DNA of 60,438 bases from Bacteroidota bacterium (GCA_029561305.1 JAKQJG010000007.1:1-60438), one strand, 5' to 3'; shown: positions 26,470 to 35,397, counted from the first letter of the stretch. Program-made: numbers and translations. Notes: generated from the letters alone by a model not told the origin.

Positions 26470-27063
26470 TTACTCTTCTTTAAATTTTTTATTTACATAC
26501 TCCATTAGCCGGATAAAATAAGCTTCAAAATTTTCACCTTTATCAATCGGGAATGATTCGAGTGCTGTTGTAAAACTGTCCAGCAGAAAATTGTACTGAC
26601 GGAATTTTTCTGCCAGTTTATTTTCATCCAGCTCTTCCCAATATTCGCCTTCATCACTTACTTTAAAATCGAGCAGGTATTTCTTTTCAATATGTTTAAG
26701 GATATGAACAATCAGTTTGTGTATTTCGATACCGGCAAATTGAGTTTTGGTAAACAGCATGTACAGGTATTTTTGTTCATCCTTGTTTTTGCTGTCACCA
26801 TAAAATGAAAGGTTTATAGCATTACTCATCCGGCCATTGGAAAGAAAGCTGAGATGGACCGTTTCACTTCCCGGAGGCGTAAAGCAAATACCATAGATCG
26901 AATCGTTGTGTGTTTTTTTGCCCAGTAATTTTTTATCAAATACTGTTTCATACACATGAAAGGGCCATTTGTAAATGCTGGCAATGTCTTTTACTTCGTC
27001 TATCATGTCAGACAAAGAAGCATTCGGGTTAAATTTTCCGCTGTAGTGAATGGTGAGTCCCAT
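26470..27063 (-). CDS. Conserved hypothetical protein
   Basis: A 197-residue soluble protein without signal or membrane segments. It begins MGLTIHYSGKFNPNASL, a start shared by an uncharacterised Bacteroidota family. It is rich in Lys, Glu and aromatic residues and has a C-terminal helical region. No catalytic motif is evident. It is convergent to mtgA with a 22-base gap. The 332 bases upstream of it, to the DEAD-box gene, contain no gene that I can support. Confidence 0.7.
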   Translation of the reverse strand: MGLTIHYSGKFNPNASLSDMIDEVKDIASIYKWPFHVYETVFDKKLLGKKTHNDSIYGICFTPPGSETVHLSFLSNGRMSNAINLSFYGDSKNKDEQKYLYMLFTKTQFAGIEIHKLIVHILKHIEKKYLLDFKVSDEGEYWEELDENKLAEKFRQYNFLLDSFTTALESFPIDKGENFEAYFIRLMEYVNKKFKEE

Positions 27064-27395
27064 GGTAAATTAAAAGGTAGTGTATCAGTTTAAACCTGCC
27101 GCTATCGGATAACGAAACAACTCCGCGGTATTTGCTTCTCAGCGTTCAAATACTCCCATGCAGACCTGACGGGAGGCATGAAATGCAGAAGAAAGTTATA
27201 ACTCCATTACCAGTTTTTAGAAACGATTTACTTTCTCAGACAGACCAAAATCACCCATCAAAAAACAAAACCCTATCTTCGCTGCCTGCACCATTAGTGA
27301 CACGGCAAGTTGTGAGCCGTATGGTATAAAATAAATTTCCCCGCTGATTCAGAAAATACAACGTCTTTCCAGCCTTATTAAAATTAAACAAATCA

Positions 27396-28676
27396 ATGCC
27401 TTTCAAAAAATTAGAATTAATTGAACCCATTCTCAAAGCATTAGTTGAAGAGGGTTACACTACTCCCACCCCTATCCAGCAGCAATCCATTCCCATTGTA
27501 TTAGAAAGGAGAGACCTGTTGGGTTGTGCCCAAACCGGTACAGGCAAAACAGCCGCCTTCGCCATTCCCATCCTGCAATTATTGTATGAAGAGAAGAAAA
27601 ATGAAACAGGCCGTAAAAATATAAAGGTCCTGATACTGACACCCACCCGTGAGCTGGCCATACAAATCGACGAAAGCTTTGCTGCTTACGGAAGATATAC
27701 CGGTCTAAGCCATACCGTTATTTTTGGAGGCGTATCACAGGTGCCACAGGTAAACCAGTTGAGGCAAGGTGTTGATATTTTAACTGCCACACCCGGCCGC
27801 CTGCTCGACCTGATGAGCCAGGGTCATATAGGTTTGCAGCACCTCAAAATATTCGTGCTGGATGAAGCAGACAGGATGCTCGACATGGGATTTATACATG
27901 ATGTAAAAAGAGTGATCATCAAGCTGCCGGTAAAAAGGCAAACGCTTTTCTTTAGCGCCACCATGCCACCCGAAATTCAAAAGCTGGCAGATGTACTGTT
28001 GACAAAACCAGCGAAGGTGGAAGTAACACCCGTATCATCTACGGTAGATAAAATAGACCAGGGTTTGTTTTATGTAGATAAAGCCAACAAACCACAATTG
28101 CTTTTATACCTGCTAAAAAGCCCCAATATTAAAACGGCACTGGTATTTACCAGAACCAAGCATGGCGCAGATAAAGTAGTAAAGATCCTGCACAAAGCAG
28201 GTGTTACGGCGGCGGCTATTCATGGTAACAAATCGCAGAACGCAAGACAGCATGCACTCACCAATTTTAAAAACGGCAACACCCGTGTGCTGGTGGCAAC
28301 AGATATTGCGGCAAGGGGTATCGATATTGATGACCTCACGCATGTGTTCAACTATGATCTGCCCGATGTGCCGGAAACCTATGTTCACCGTATTGGCAGA
28401 ACCGGCAGGGCTGGTAATGCCGGTGTGGCCATTGCTTTTTGTGATGCAGAAGAGAGAATAGAATTGAGAGATATTCAAAGGCTCATCAACAAAACAATTC
28501 CTGTGGTAGACAACCATCCTTACCCGGCGGGTTCTGCACCAGCTCCTGCACCTTCATCCCAACAAGAACGGCCTGCGTTTAACCGTGGTGGTAATAATGG
28601 TCAGTCATCGGGCAGGCCACCAAGAAGAAATTTCGGCAGCAGGCCTGCTTCAGCCGGAAGAGACAGAAGAAATTAG
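27396..28676 (+). CDS. DEAD-box RNA helicase, RhlE-like
   Basis: A 426-residue ATP-dependent RNA helicase. Q motif is TTPTPIQQQSIP, motif I AQTGTGKT, Ia PTRELA, motif II DEAD at about 155, motif III SAT, and motif VI HRIGRTGR near 330. A low-complexity basic tail (Arg/Gly/Ser/Pro rich, from about 380) follows, as in RhlE and CsdA-type proteins. It probably acts in ribosome assembly or RNA decay, often under cold stress. A 17-bp inverted repeat lies 7 bases after the stop. Confidence 0.95.
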   Translation: MPFKKLELIEPILKALVEEGYTTPTPIQQQSIPIVLERRDLLGCAQTGTGKTAAFAIPILQLLYEEKKNETGRKNIKVLILTPTRELAIQIDESFAAYGRYTGLSHTVIFGGVSQVPQVNQLRQGVDILTATPGRLLDLMSQGHIGLQHLKIFVLDEADRMLDMGFIHDVKRVIIKLPVKRQTLFFSATMPPEIQKLADVLLTKPAKVEVTPVSSTVDKIDQGLFYVDKANKPQLLLYLLKSPNIKTALVFTRTKHGADKVVKILHKAGVTAAAIHGNKSQNARQHALTNFKNGNTRVLVATDIAARGIDIDDLTHVFNYDLPDVPETYVHRIGRTGRAGNAGVAIAFCDAEERIELRDIQRLINKTIPVVDNHPYPAGSAPAPAPSSQQERPAFNRGGNNGQSSGRPPRRNFGSRPASAGRDRRN

Positions 28677-28683
28677 TAGGATA

Positions 28684-28728
28684 AAACCTATAAGGTCTGC
28701 CGTACAGCGCTGCAGACCTTATAGGTTT
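28684..28728. repeat. 17-bp perfect inverted repeat after the helicase gene
   Basis: Arms AAACCTATAAGGTCTGC (28684-28700) and its exact complement (28712-28728), loop of 11 bases. The sequence resembles a dispersed repeat often seen in Bacteroidota. No T run follows on the plus strand, so it is not a classical rho-independent terminator, but a stem this long may still end transcription. Confidence 0.6.
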
Positions 28729-28770
28729 GTGATGATGCTATTACTTAACTTTACAGTACAATTATTCCGC

Positions 28771-29574
28771 ATGTCTTCTCTCAGCATCACTACCATTCAA
28801 ACCAATCTTTTTTGGGAGGATAAAGAAGCCAACCTGCGCCAGTTAGAAGAAAAGATAAACGCTATTGAAGAAAGAACCGAAATAGTGGTGCTGCCAGAAA
28901 TGTTCAGCACGGGCTTTACCATGCAACCACAGTTGTTTGCAGAAGAAATGGATGGAGATACGGTGGAATGGATGAAGACGATCGCTGCTGATAAAAGGAT
29001 CGTACTAACGGGAAGCCTTATTATTAAAGAGGAAGATAAATTTTACAACCGGCTTATCTGGATGTTGCCTAATGGAACCTATGGATATTATGATAAGCGC
29101 CATCTGTTTGCTTATGCAGGCGAAGACCAGCACTATGCAGCAGGCAATAAAAGACTGATCGCTTCAGTAAAAGGATGGAAAATTAATTTACAGGTTTGTT
29201 ATGATCTGCGTTTTCCTGTTTGGGCCAGGCAAGCCCCTCCCATTTTGGGCGAGGTTGGGAGGGGACCCGAATATGATGTTTTAGTGTATGTAGCCAACTG
29301 GCCGGAAAGAAGAAGCCATGCATGGAAAACATTGCTCTGTGCAAGGGCAATAGAAAACCAGTGTTATGTTGTTGGCGTTAACCGTGTGGGCGCAGATGGA
29401 AAGAACATCAACCATAGCGGCAATAGTTTGATCATTGATCCTCTCGGAGAAGTGTTGTACCACAAAGCAGATGAAGAAGATATTTTTACTATTACTTTAG
29501 AAAGAGAAAGACTGGACGAAGTGAGGACGAAGTTTCCCTTCTGGAAAGACGGGGATGATTTTAGATTACTTTAA
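28771..29574 (+). CDS. Nitrilase-family omega-amidase (YafV-like) with internal insertion
   Basis: 267 residues from ATG 28771; an in-frame extension to 28585 crosses the helicase 3' end and is rejected. The Glu-Lys-Cys triad of the nitrilase superfamily is present: VVLPEMFSTGF, YYDKRHLF and QVCYDLRFP. The nearest family is YafV, which hydrolyses alpha-ketoglutaramate and related monoamides. Between FPVWARQ and YDVLVYVANWP about twelve residues (APPILGEVGRGP) are encoded by a palindromic element (29234-29264), which relatives lack as far as I recall. The stop overlaps the convergent PIN gene. Confidence 0.88.
   Translation: MSSLSITTIQTNLFWEDKEANLRQLEEKINAIEERTEIVVLPEMFSTGFTMQPQLFAEEMDGDTVEWMKTIAADKRIVLTGSLIIKEEDKFYNRLIWMLPNGTYGYYDKRHLFAYAGEDQHYAAGNKRLIASVKGWKINLQVCYDLRFPVWARQAPPILGEVGRGPEYDVLVYVANWPERRSHAWKTLLCARAIENQCYVVGVNRVGADGKNINHSGNSLIIDPLGEVLYHKADEEDIFTITLERERLDEVRTKFPFWKDGDDFRLL
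29234..29264. repeat. Palindromic element inside the omega-amidase gene
   Basis: CCCCTCCC (29234-29241) and GGGAGGGG (29257-29264) are an exact 8-bp inverted repeat. The encoded residues form an apparent insertion right after the active-site cysteine region. Similar C-rich dyads occur in non-coding DNA at 37640 and 41228-41377. Confidence 0.55.
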
Positions 29575-29973
29575 ATAGAGTTTAAAAAATTGTTTTATGC
29601 TTACAACCGGTAGCTGAAAAAGGGAGTGCTTAGTAAAATCTTTAGGATTTCTTGTAATAAAGTAATCAAGCTTTTTATTTAATGCACCAAAATAAAGTAT
29701 CGCATCTTCTTTATCTGTAAAACCACTATGCAGGGCAGTAATAATTGAATCCTCGTTTATGCAGATAACTTTACTAAAGGATAATAGCCTCTCAATATGA
29801 GTATTCAGTTTTGTAATGTTTAAGGCATTCGTGATAACGGATTCACTAATGTATAGATCAATGCTCCCATTTTCTGCAAGGGAAACAAGATTAAGAACTA
29901 AATCTAAATCGAAAGGCCTTTGTTGCAGAAGGTCGATAATAATATTAGTATCTGTAAACACCTTAGTTGCCAT
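29566..29973 (-). CDS. PIN-domain toxin, VapC-like
   Basis: A 135-residue PIN nuclease. The acidic active-site residues are visible: the N-terminal VFTDTNIIIDLL, Glu in LYISESVITNAL, the DKEDAILYFGA block near 90-100 and a last YFITRNPKDF. Such toxins cleave tRNA or rRNA. The preceding antitoxin gene overlaps its start by 11 bases, as in a toxin-antitoxin operon. Confidence 0.85.
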   Translation of the reverse strand: MATKVFTDTNIIIDLLQQRPFDLDLVLNLVSLAENGSIDLYISESVITNALNITKLNTHIERLLSFSKVICINEDSIITALHSGFTDKEDAILYFGALNKKLDYFITRNPKDFTKHSLFQLPVVSIKQFFKLYLK

Positions 29974-30205
29974 ACTTCTTCTTTAGGTAAGCTTTAATCA
30001 GGTTTTTTTCTGTTCCCGGTTTTATTTTTTTTGCAGGAGCATTATTTATAAAAAAAGAAACAGCAGATTCTGATTCCTTTTCTTCCGGTATTTTTTTTAA
30101 GTAATCCTCTACAAGTCTTGATACACTTGTATTTCTTCTTTTAGCAGCTCTTTTTGCTTTTTCAACAACCGTATCTGTGATATTTAATGTCAACTTGGTG
30201 TACAT
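29963..30205 (-). CDS. Antitoxin, ribbon-helix-helix, DUF6364-like
   Basis: An 80-residue protein with a ribbon-helix-helix start (YTKLTLNITDTVVEKAKRAA, then NTSVSRLVEDYLKKI), typical of VapB-like autorepressors. The C-terminal half, rich in Lys and Glu, would bind the PIN toxin. A GTACAT...ATGTAC pair (30199-30204 and 30224-30229) around the start may be its operator. Confidence 0.82.
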   Translation of the reverse strand: MYTKLTLNITDTVVEKAKRAAKRRNTSVSRLVEDYLKKIPEEKESESAVSFFINNAPAKKIKPGTEKNLIKAYLKKKYGN

Positions 30206-30237
30206 GTTACGTGAGTTTTTATAAATGTACGTATGTT

Positions 30238-31749
30238 TTACTTAATTTCCCGCCTTATCATCTCTCTCACCACCATCATTTTCCTGTCCTCACCTTTCAT
30301 TACACTTTCCACAGTAGGGCCAATATAAATATCCGGCAACACTCCCCGCCCATCTTTGGGCACATGATTAAACTGAACGATCCTGAAAAAAGGCAACCGC
30401 ATCCGGAGCTTTGTTATGGGTAATGTAATATCGGGTATCATGATACCATTATTGCCATGCCAGCCACCGCCAGCCTCTTCTCCCACAATGGTTACATTCT
30501 CCTGGCCTTTTATTGCATTGCAAAACAAAGTCGATGCAGAGAAGGTGGGGCCGTTGATCAATACATAGGTTTTACCATCAAAGTGGTTCTTTGATTTTGG
30601 TTTAAATACATGCCGTTCCCAATAACCAAAATGATACAAGCCATCCTTTCTTTTTTTGCTGAGAAATATCAACCCGATATTGCTCCAGAAGCCAGTTTGG
30701 ATGGTTGATGTAAAAGGCGAGAAGTTTTTGGTTATGGAGTAGGCCGAATCTGCTACTTTAAAGGGGGTGTTGCGGATATACTTGGTGAGCAAAGACGACA
30801 TGGTAATATCACCACCGCCATTAGCACGGAGATCGATGATGAGATTTTTTATACCGAGCTCTTTTACAGTTTTAAATGATCTCCTGAAAAATGTTCTCAG
30901 TCTTCTGCCGCCACCGTTACTAAAAGTGTTGAGGTTCATCACGGCTGTATTGTTCACCGTATCTACCTGAAGAGAACGGGCATTTTCAATCCTTCTTTTT
31001 TTTCTTTCCTTTTTGGGGATCTTTACAAGCTGCTTAATTTCTTTTTTCTTTGTAGAATCTTTTTTGGTACTGTCTTGTTGCGGCACCCACATGGGTAAAG
31101 TTGCAACCAGTTGTTTTCCGGTGCTGTCTATATAGCCTACTTTATAATTTTTATACAGGCCAAATACATTGCGGTGAAAGTAAGGGAAGTTGCTGCTGAT
31201 GCGCAGGTAATTCACATTCTCAGCAAAGCCATCACCCGGCAGGTATTGAAACATCTTATTGGTTATTTGCCGGATCCCCATATTATTAATGGACGTGATC
31301 TGCATACCTGGTTTAAGGAGCGAATCTTTTTTATGAAGCGTTCCGGTAACAATCATCGTATCTCCCCACACTTTTACATAGAGAGGAAAAGAGGGAATGA
31401 ACCTGTTGCGTACATACCGGCTCCAGTTGTGACTCATGCCAAAACTTGTATGGCCGCAATGAATTTTTTGTGAGAGTGGTGCCAGTATATTCCAGCCAAA
31501 CTGCAGCTCCGTCATACTGTCGGGGATAGCACGGTATAAACTGTCGAAATAAAAATTCATGCTGTCCTGTGAAGTGTACCAGTACAGCGATGGGTGTTTT
31601 TCTTCCAATATATTCCGGAGTAAAGTATAATCGGATTGAAGTTCTTTTTTGGAATATTTTTTATCGGGGCGGTAGCTTTTAAAACTGGAAGCACAGCTGC
31701 CGAGCAGTAATACGGATATGATAGTAAATAAAAAAGTTTTAAGGTTCAT
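30238..31749 (-). CDS. S41-family peptidase, lipoprotein
   Basis: About 503 residues from ATG 31749; the ORF upstream to 31779 would overlap thiL and is less likely. The signal is a lipoprotein type with box LLLGSC. The long N-terminal region includes a helical part and a PDZ-like section. The C-terminal S41 core has NLIIDLRANGGGD near residue 310, the nucleophile region GPTFSASTLFC and VGEEAGGGWHG. It probably degrades misfolded or tail-tagged proteins in the envelope. It follows thiL with a gap of 8 bases. Confidence 0.86.
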   Translation of the reverse strand: MNLKTFLFTIISVLLLGSCASSFKSYRPDKKYSKKELQSDYTLLRNILEEKHPSLYWYTSQDSMNFYFDSLYRAIPDSMTELQFGWNILAPLSQKIHCGHTSFGMSHNWSRYVRNRFIPSFPLYVKVWGDTMIVTGTLHKKDSLLKPGMQITSINNMGIRQITNKMFQYLPGDGFAENVNYLRISSNFPYFHRNVFGLYKNYKVGYIDSTGKQLVATLPMWVPQQDSTKKDSTKKKEIKQLVKIPKKERKKRRIENARSLQVDTVNNTAVMNLNTFSNGGGRRLRTFFRRSFKTVKELGIKNLIIDLRANGGGDITMSSLLTKYIRNTPFKVADSAYSITKNFSPFTSTIQTGFWSNIGLIFLSKKRKDGLYHFGYWERHVFKPKSKNHFDGKTYVLINGPTFSASTLFCNAIKGQENVTIVGEEAGGGWHGNNGIMIPDITLPITKLRMRLPFFRIVQFNHVPKDGRGVLPDIYIGPTVESVMKGEDRKMMVVREMIRREIK

Positions 31750-31757
31750 TGTGTTGA

Positions 31758-32789
31758 TCAGCTTTTCATATGGTTCCACCCCTGCGCCACCAGCTCATGT
31801 TTGTTTCCACCTTTTGTTAAAATGTGTTTGCCCTCTTCTGCATTGGTCATATACCCGATCACACTTATGTTTTCATTTTTTACTATTTTTTCATAGTCGG
31901 CCTGTGCAATGGTGAACAGCAATTCATAATCTTCACCGCCACTTAAGGCACAGGCGGTAGGATCAATTTCCAGTTTATAAGCAAACTGTCTCGCTGATTC
32001 GTGAATGGGAATTTTCTCTTCGTAAATAATGCAACCAAGATTGCTTTGTTTGCAGAGGTGAAGCGCTTCGCTGCTCAACCCATCGCTTACATCGATCATG
32101 GAAGTAGGCATTATTTCAGCTTCTTCTAAAAATTCAATGATATCTTTTCTGGCTTCTGGTTTTAACAACCGGCTCATAATATAATCTTGTCCCTCCAGGT
32201 CGGGCTGTGCGCCGGTTTCTGCAAAAATTCTTTTCTCTCTTTCTAAAATGGTTAAGCCTAAAAAGGCACCACCTAAAAATCCGCTTACACAAAGGAGATC
32301 GCCATTTTTAGCTGTACTTCGTTTTACAAACATATCCGGCGATACCTCACCAATGGCTGTTACAGAAATGATCATTCCTTTTTGAGAAGAAGTAGTATCG
32401 CCCCCAACCAAATCAACACCATATCTTTCGCACGCAGCATACACGCCATCATAAAATTCAGTCAATGCTTCTAAGCTGAACCGGTTACTAAATGCAATGC
32501 TCAACGTTATTTGTGCAGGTGTTGCATTCATGGCATACACATCACTCAGGTTTACGATCACAGCTTTATAACCCAGGTGTTTGAGGGGAGTGTACATCAA
32601 ATCAAAATGAATACCTTCTACCAGCATGTCGGTGGTAATTACCGTTTGCTTGCCATAATGATCAATTACTGCAGCATCATCTCCCACGCTTAAAATAGTG
32701 GAAGCGTTTTTAGTTTCGTTGTTCTTTGTCAAATGTTCAATCAACCCAAATTCGCCGAGGCTTGATATTTCTGTACGTTCGTTGCTCAT
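31758..32789 (-). CDS. thiL: Thiamine-monophosphate kinase
   Basis: A 343-residue PurM-like kinase that makes thiamine diphosphate from thiamine monophosphate. The N-terminal EFGLIEHLT, the ATP and metal site SVGDDAAVIDHYG, DMLVEGIHFDL, NLSDVYAMNATPAQI and the GGDTTSSQKG block all match ThiL. The later IDVSDGLSSEALHLC and SGGEDYELLF are also intact. Length is normal. No TPP riboswitch was seen in front of it. Confidence 0.96.
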   Translation of the reverse strand: MSNERTEISSLGEFGLIEHLTKNNETKNASTILSVGDDAAVIDHYGKQTVITTDMLVEGIHFDLMYTPLKHLGYKAVIVNLSDVYAMNATPAQITLSIAFSNRFSLEALTEFYDGVYAACERYGVDLVGGDTTSSQKGMIISVTAIGEVSPDMFVKRSTAKNGDLLCVSGFLGGAFLGLTILEREKRIFAETGAQPDLEGQDYIMSRLLKPEARKDIIEFLEEAEIMPTSMIDVSDGLSSEALHLCKQSNLGCIIYEEKIPIHESARQFAYKLEIDPTACALSGGEDYELLFTIAQADYEKIVKNENISVIGYMTNAEEGKHILTKGGNKHELVAQGWNHMKS

Positions 32790-32795
32790 TGTATT

Positions 32796-33000
32796 AATTA
32801 CGATTTAGGAATGTGGAATGACGGATGCCATAGGCAGCAACACCATTCTTTATTTTTTATAATTCAAATCAATTAAGATTTAAGAAGCTGGAATGACGAA
32901 TGCCTTCAACAGCAAGCATCATTTCTTTATTTTATATTTCAGTATCAATTACGATATACGAAGTTGGAATGATGAGCGCACATTCGTCGTTCGTCACTCC
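32796..33000. repeat. Degenerate tandem repeat, period about 75 bp
   Basis: Three imperfect copies begin with AATTACGATTT-like sequence at 32796, 32871 and 32947 and share GGAATGACGAATG and CATTTCTTTATTTT. They fill the 225-base gap between thiL and the phosphatase gene. No coding potential. Confidence 0.65.
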
Positions 33001-33014
33001 TGGTTCGCCACTTC

Positions 33015-33791
33015 CTATAAGCTCTTGCCATTGATGATCCCCAGTAATTCATCATGTATCAAACCGTTTGTTGCCAGTATGTGTGGCTGGTAAACAGAAT
33101 ATGCTTCCCCTTTGAAACCGGTTACTTTTCCACCGGCTTCTTCCACAATTAAAAATCCTGCAGAACTATCCCAGGGACTTAATTTATGTTCATAAAAGCC
33201 ATCAAACCTTCCTGCTGCCAGCCAGCAAAGATCCAGTGCTGCACTGCCCAGTCGTCTTACCGGTACACCTTTTCTTATTAATTTTTCAAATACCTGCAAG
33301 GGACCATTTTCAGTATCGAGATAGGTATATGGAAAACCAGTTACAAGGCAACTGTTGATTACTTTGTCTTTTTTACTAACTGTTATCTTATTATCATTCA
33401 GCGTTGCGCCAGATCCCTTCTCTGCAAAATAAAATTCATTCATCAAGGGGTTATATACAGCGCCCATTACTATTTTACCATCATGTTCAAGACCAATACT
33501 GACACAACAAATGGGAATACCATTGGCAAAATTGATGGTACCGTCAATAGGATCGATGATCCATTTGTATTCGCTGTCCATCTTTATTTCGCCGGCTTCT
33601 TCACTTAGAATAAAATGATCCGGAAAATCGGCTTTGATAACATCAAAAATGGCCTTTTCCGCCGCCAGGTCAGCTTCTGTAACAGGGTTATTGATCCCCT
33701 GCTTGTTCATTATTTTAAAATTTCCGTTAAAAAACCGTTGCAGTTCTTTGGCACCTGCTTCAGTAGCTTTTAATAAGGTGGTTTTTATCAT
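33015..33791 (-). CDS. Inositol monophosphatase family protein
   Basis: A 258-residue metal-dependent sugar phosphatase of the IMPase/SuhB type. The motifs are EEAGEI near residue 62, WIIDPIDGTINFANGIP near 79-95 and WDSSAGFLIVEEAGGKVT near 205. It would hydrolyse inositol or related sugar phosphates, or 3'-phosphoadenosine phosphate, which cannot be distinguished here. The ATG is preceded 4 bases upstream by TATCTTTG on the minus strand. Confidence 0.92.
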   Translation of the reverse strand: MIKTTLLKATEAGAKELQRFFNGNFKIMNKQGINNPVTEADLAAEKAIFDVIKADFPDHFILSEEAGEIKMDSEYKWIIDPIDGTINFANGIPICCVSIGLEHDGKIVMGAVYNPLMNEFYFAEKGSGATLNDNKITVSKKDKVINSCLVTGFPYTYLDTENGPLQVFEKLIRKGVPVRRLGSAALDLCWLAAGRFDGFYEHKLSPWDSSAGFLIVEEAGGKVTGFKGEAYSVYQPHILATNGLIHDELLGIINGKSL

Positions 33792-33795
33792 GGCG

Positions 33796-33803
33796 CAAAG
33801 ATA
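33796..33803 (-). promoter_or_regulatory. TAnnTTTG box 4 bases before the phosphatase gene
   Basis: The minus strand reads TATCTTTG, CGCC, ATG. Exact -7 match at the leaderless spacing. Confidence 0.5.
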
Positions 33804-33876
33804 ACAATGGATAACTGGTTAATGGATAATTGATAATGTTTTCGGTACTTAGCTATCTTTAGATTACGATCAAACT

Positions 33877-35310
33877 ATGTCTTCAACTATTCACCGTAAA
33901 AAATTCCTGCAGCTTTCTTTACTGGCGCCGCTAAGTCTAATGGCTAAGCCGTTTAATTTGCTTAAGACTTCAAACCGGTCTGACCTGCGGTACCGACCGG
34001 GTGACAACAATGTTGTATTTATCAAACCCGGCGATGCAGAATATGAAATACTGCGAAAAGGGTTCAATAAACGCATCGATAAAAAACCGGCGATTATTGC
34101 CCTGTGCAAAAATACCCTTGGCGTGGCCGAAGCTGTGCAATATGCAGCAAAAAATAATTGGGCCATTGCTGTAAAAAGTGGTGGACATTGTATGGAAGGA
34201 TTTTCCAGCAACAACGGCGGAATGGTGATCAATATGAGCGCCATGAAAAATATCGACTGGCTGGATAATGATACGGTGAAAGTAAATCCTGGTTGCAAAC
34301 TGGCGGAGATCTATGATGCTATATTGCCAAAGAAAAGGATAATCCCCGGTGGCTCCTGTGCTGGTGTGGGTATTGGCGGCCTGGTGTTGGGAGGCGGATA
34401 TGGATTAATGGCAAGAAAATTTGGGTTGACCTGCGACAGCCTGCATAGCGTGACCATGGTGGATGGAACAGGAAGGATCATCACGGCATCTGGTGATGAT
34501 GAATTGTTATGGGCATGCAGGGGCGGCAACAACGGTAACTTTGGTGTAGTGACGGAACTTACTTTCAAAACACATATTGCTCCGCCCACTATGCAAAGTC
34601 ACCGCTTTAGGGCGTATAAGATAAATGCAGCAAGAGCAAAAACAATTTTGCAGAAATGGTTTGAATTGACGGCAACCTTGCCCGTGGAATGTTTTAGTGC
34701 TTTTGTATTAAATGGAAAAACATTGTATATACTGCTGACCAATATTGGCAAACAAACCCCAGCTGTTAAAAATGTGATAGCAGGATTAAAAGCGGTAACG
34801 GATAAAACAACTTTCAATATGCCGCAACCATTGGCCAGGGCTTTGAAAGTTTATTATGGACGACAGGAGCCATTGTATTTTAAAAATGCTTCCGCAGGAT
34901 TGTATAAAAACTTTGAAGAGATCAATGCGTTTATAGATAAGGCGCTCGATATTGTTGTATCCACACCAGGGATGATCTACCAGGTAAATACACTGGGTGG
35001 AAATATTCAGAATGCCGCATTTGAAAATACCTCTTGCTTTCCTCACCGGGCCTGCTCTTATTTTTCTGAATTGCAAACGTATTGGGATATGCCTGGGCAA
35101 GAGAAGAGATTACTGGAAAAGTTTGAACGGGTACAACAGGTATTTACCGGCAATGGTATTAAAGCACAGTACAGGAATTACCCGGATATAAATTTTACCA
35201 ACTGGCCGGAGTTGTATTATGGTAATAATTATAAAAGACTACAGGCGATAAAAGCGCAGTATGATCCTGGTAATTTATTCAGGTATGAACAGAGTTTGGG
35301 GAAGGGTTGA
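33877..35310 (+). CDS. FAD-linked oxidase with berberine-bridge C-terminus
   Basis: A 477-residue flavoprotein of the VAO/PCMH family. A Tat-like signal with RKKFLQ near the start suggests export. The FAD domain has AVKSGGHCMEGFS, where His is the usual covalent FAD ligand, and GGSCAGVGIGGLVLGGGYG, where the Cys position fits 6-S-cysteinyl FAD, so bicovalent flavin is plausible. The end, YDPGNLFRY, is the BBE signature. Such enzymes oxidise sugars, alcohols or alkaloids; the substrate is unknown. Confidence 0.88.
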   Translation: MSSTIHRKKFLQLSLLAPLSLMAKPFNLLKTSNRSDLRYRPGDNNVVFIKPGDAEYEILRKGFNKRIDKKPAIIALCKNTLGVAEAVQYAAKNNWAIAVKSGGHCMEGFSSNNGGMVINMSAMKNIDWLDNDTVKVNPGCKLAEIYDAILPKKRIIPGGSCAGVGIGGLVLGGGYGLMARKFGLTCDSLHSVTMVDGTGRIITASGDDELLWACRGGNNGNFGVVTELTFKTHIAPPTMQSHRFRAYKINAARAKTILQKWFELTATLPVECFSAFVLNGKTLYILLTNIGKQTPAVKNVIAGLKAVTDKTTFNMPQPLARALKVYYGRQEPLYFKNASAGLYKNFEEINAFIDKALDIVVSTPGMIYQVNTLGGNIQNAAFENTSCFPHRACSYFSELQTYWDMPGQEKRLLEKFERVQQVFTGNGIKAQYRNYPDINFTNWPELYYGNNYKRLQAIKAQYDPGNLFRYEQSLGKG

Positions 35311-35397
35311 CAACCTTTTAAAGGTGCTGCCATTTAATGGCTTTAGATATACTGTAAAGGTTTCAAATTATAGCTGCCCGATAAGGTTGTCAACCCT
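35303..35397. repeat. 15-bp inverted repeat pair spanning the oxidase stop codon
   Basis: AGGGTTGACAACCTT (35303-35317) and its exact complement (35383-35397) flank 65 bases. Each arm contains a GGTTG-N-CAACC dyad. The first arm includes the TGA stop. It resembles a small dispersed or palindromic element and may form a large stem-loop terminator. Confidence 0.5.

Noticed and set aside
28585..28770. N-terminal extension of the omega-amidase ORF
   Set aside because: It overlaps the helicase C-terminus and crosses the 17-bp inverted repeat; the ATG at 28771 gives the standard family start.
31758..32795. TPP riboswitch before thiL
   Set aside because: The upstream gap contains only the degenerate tandem repeats and no recognisable thi-box.
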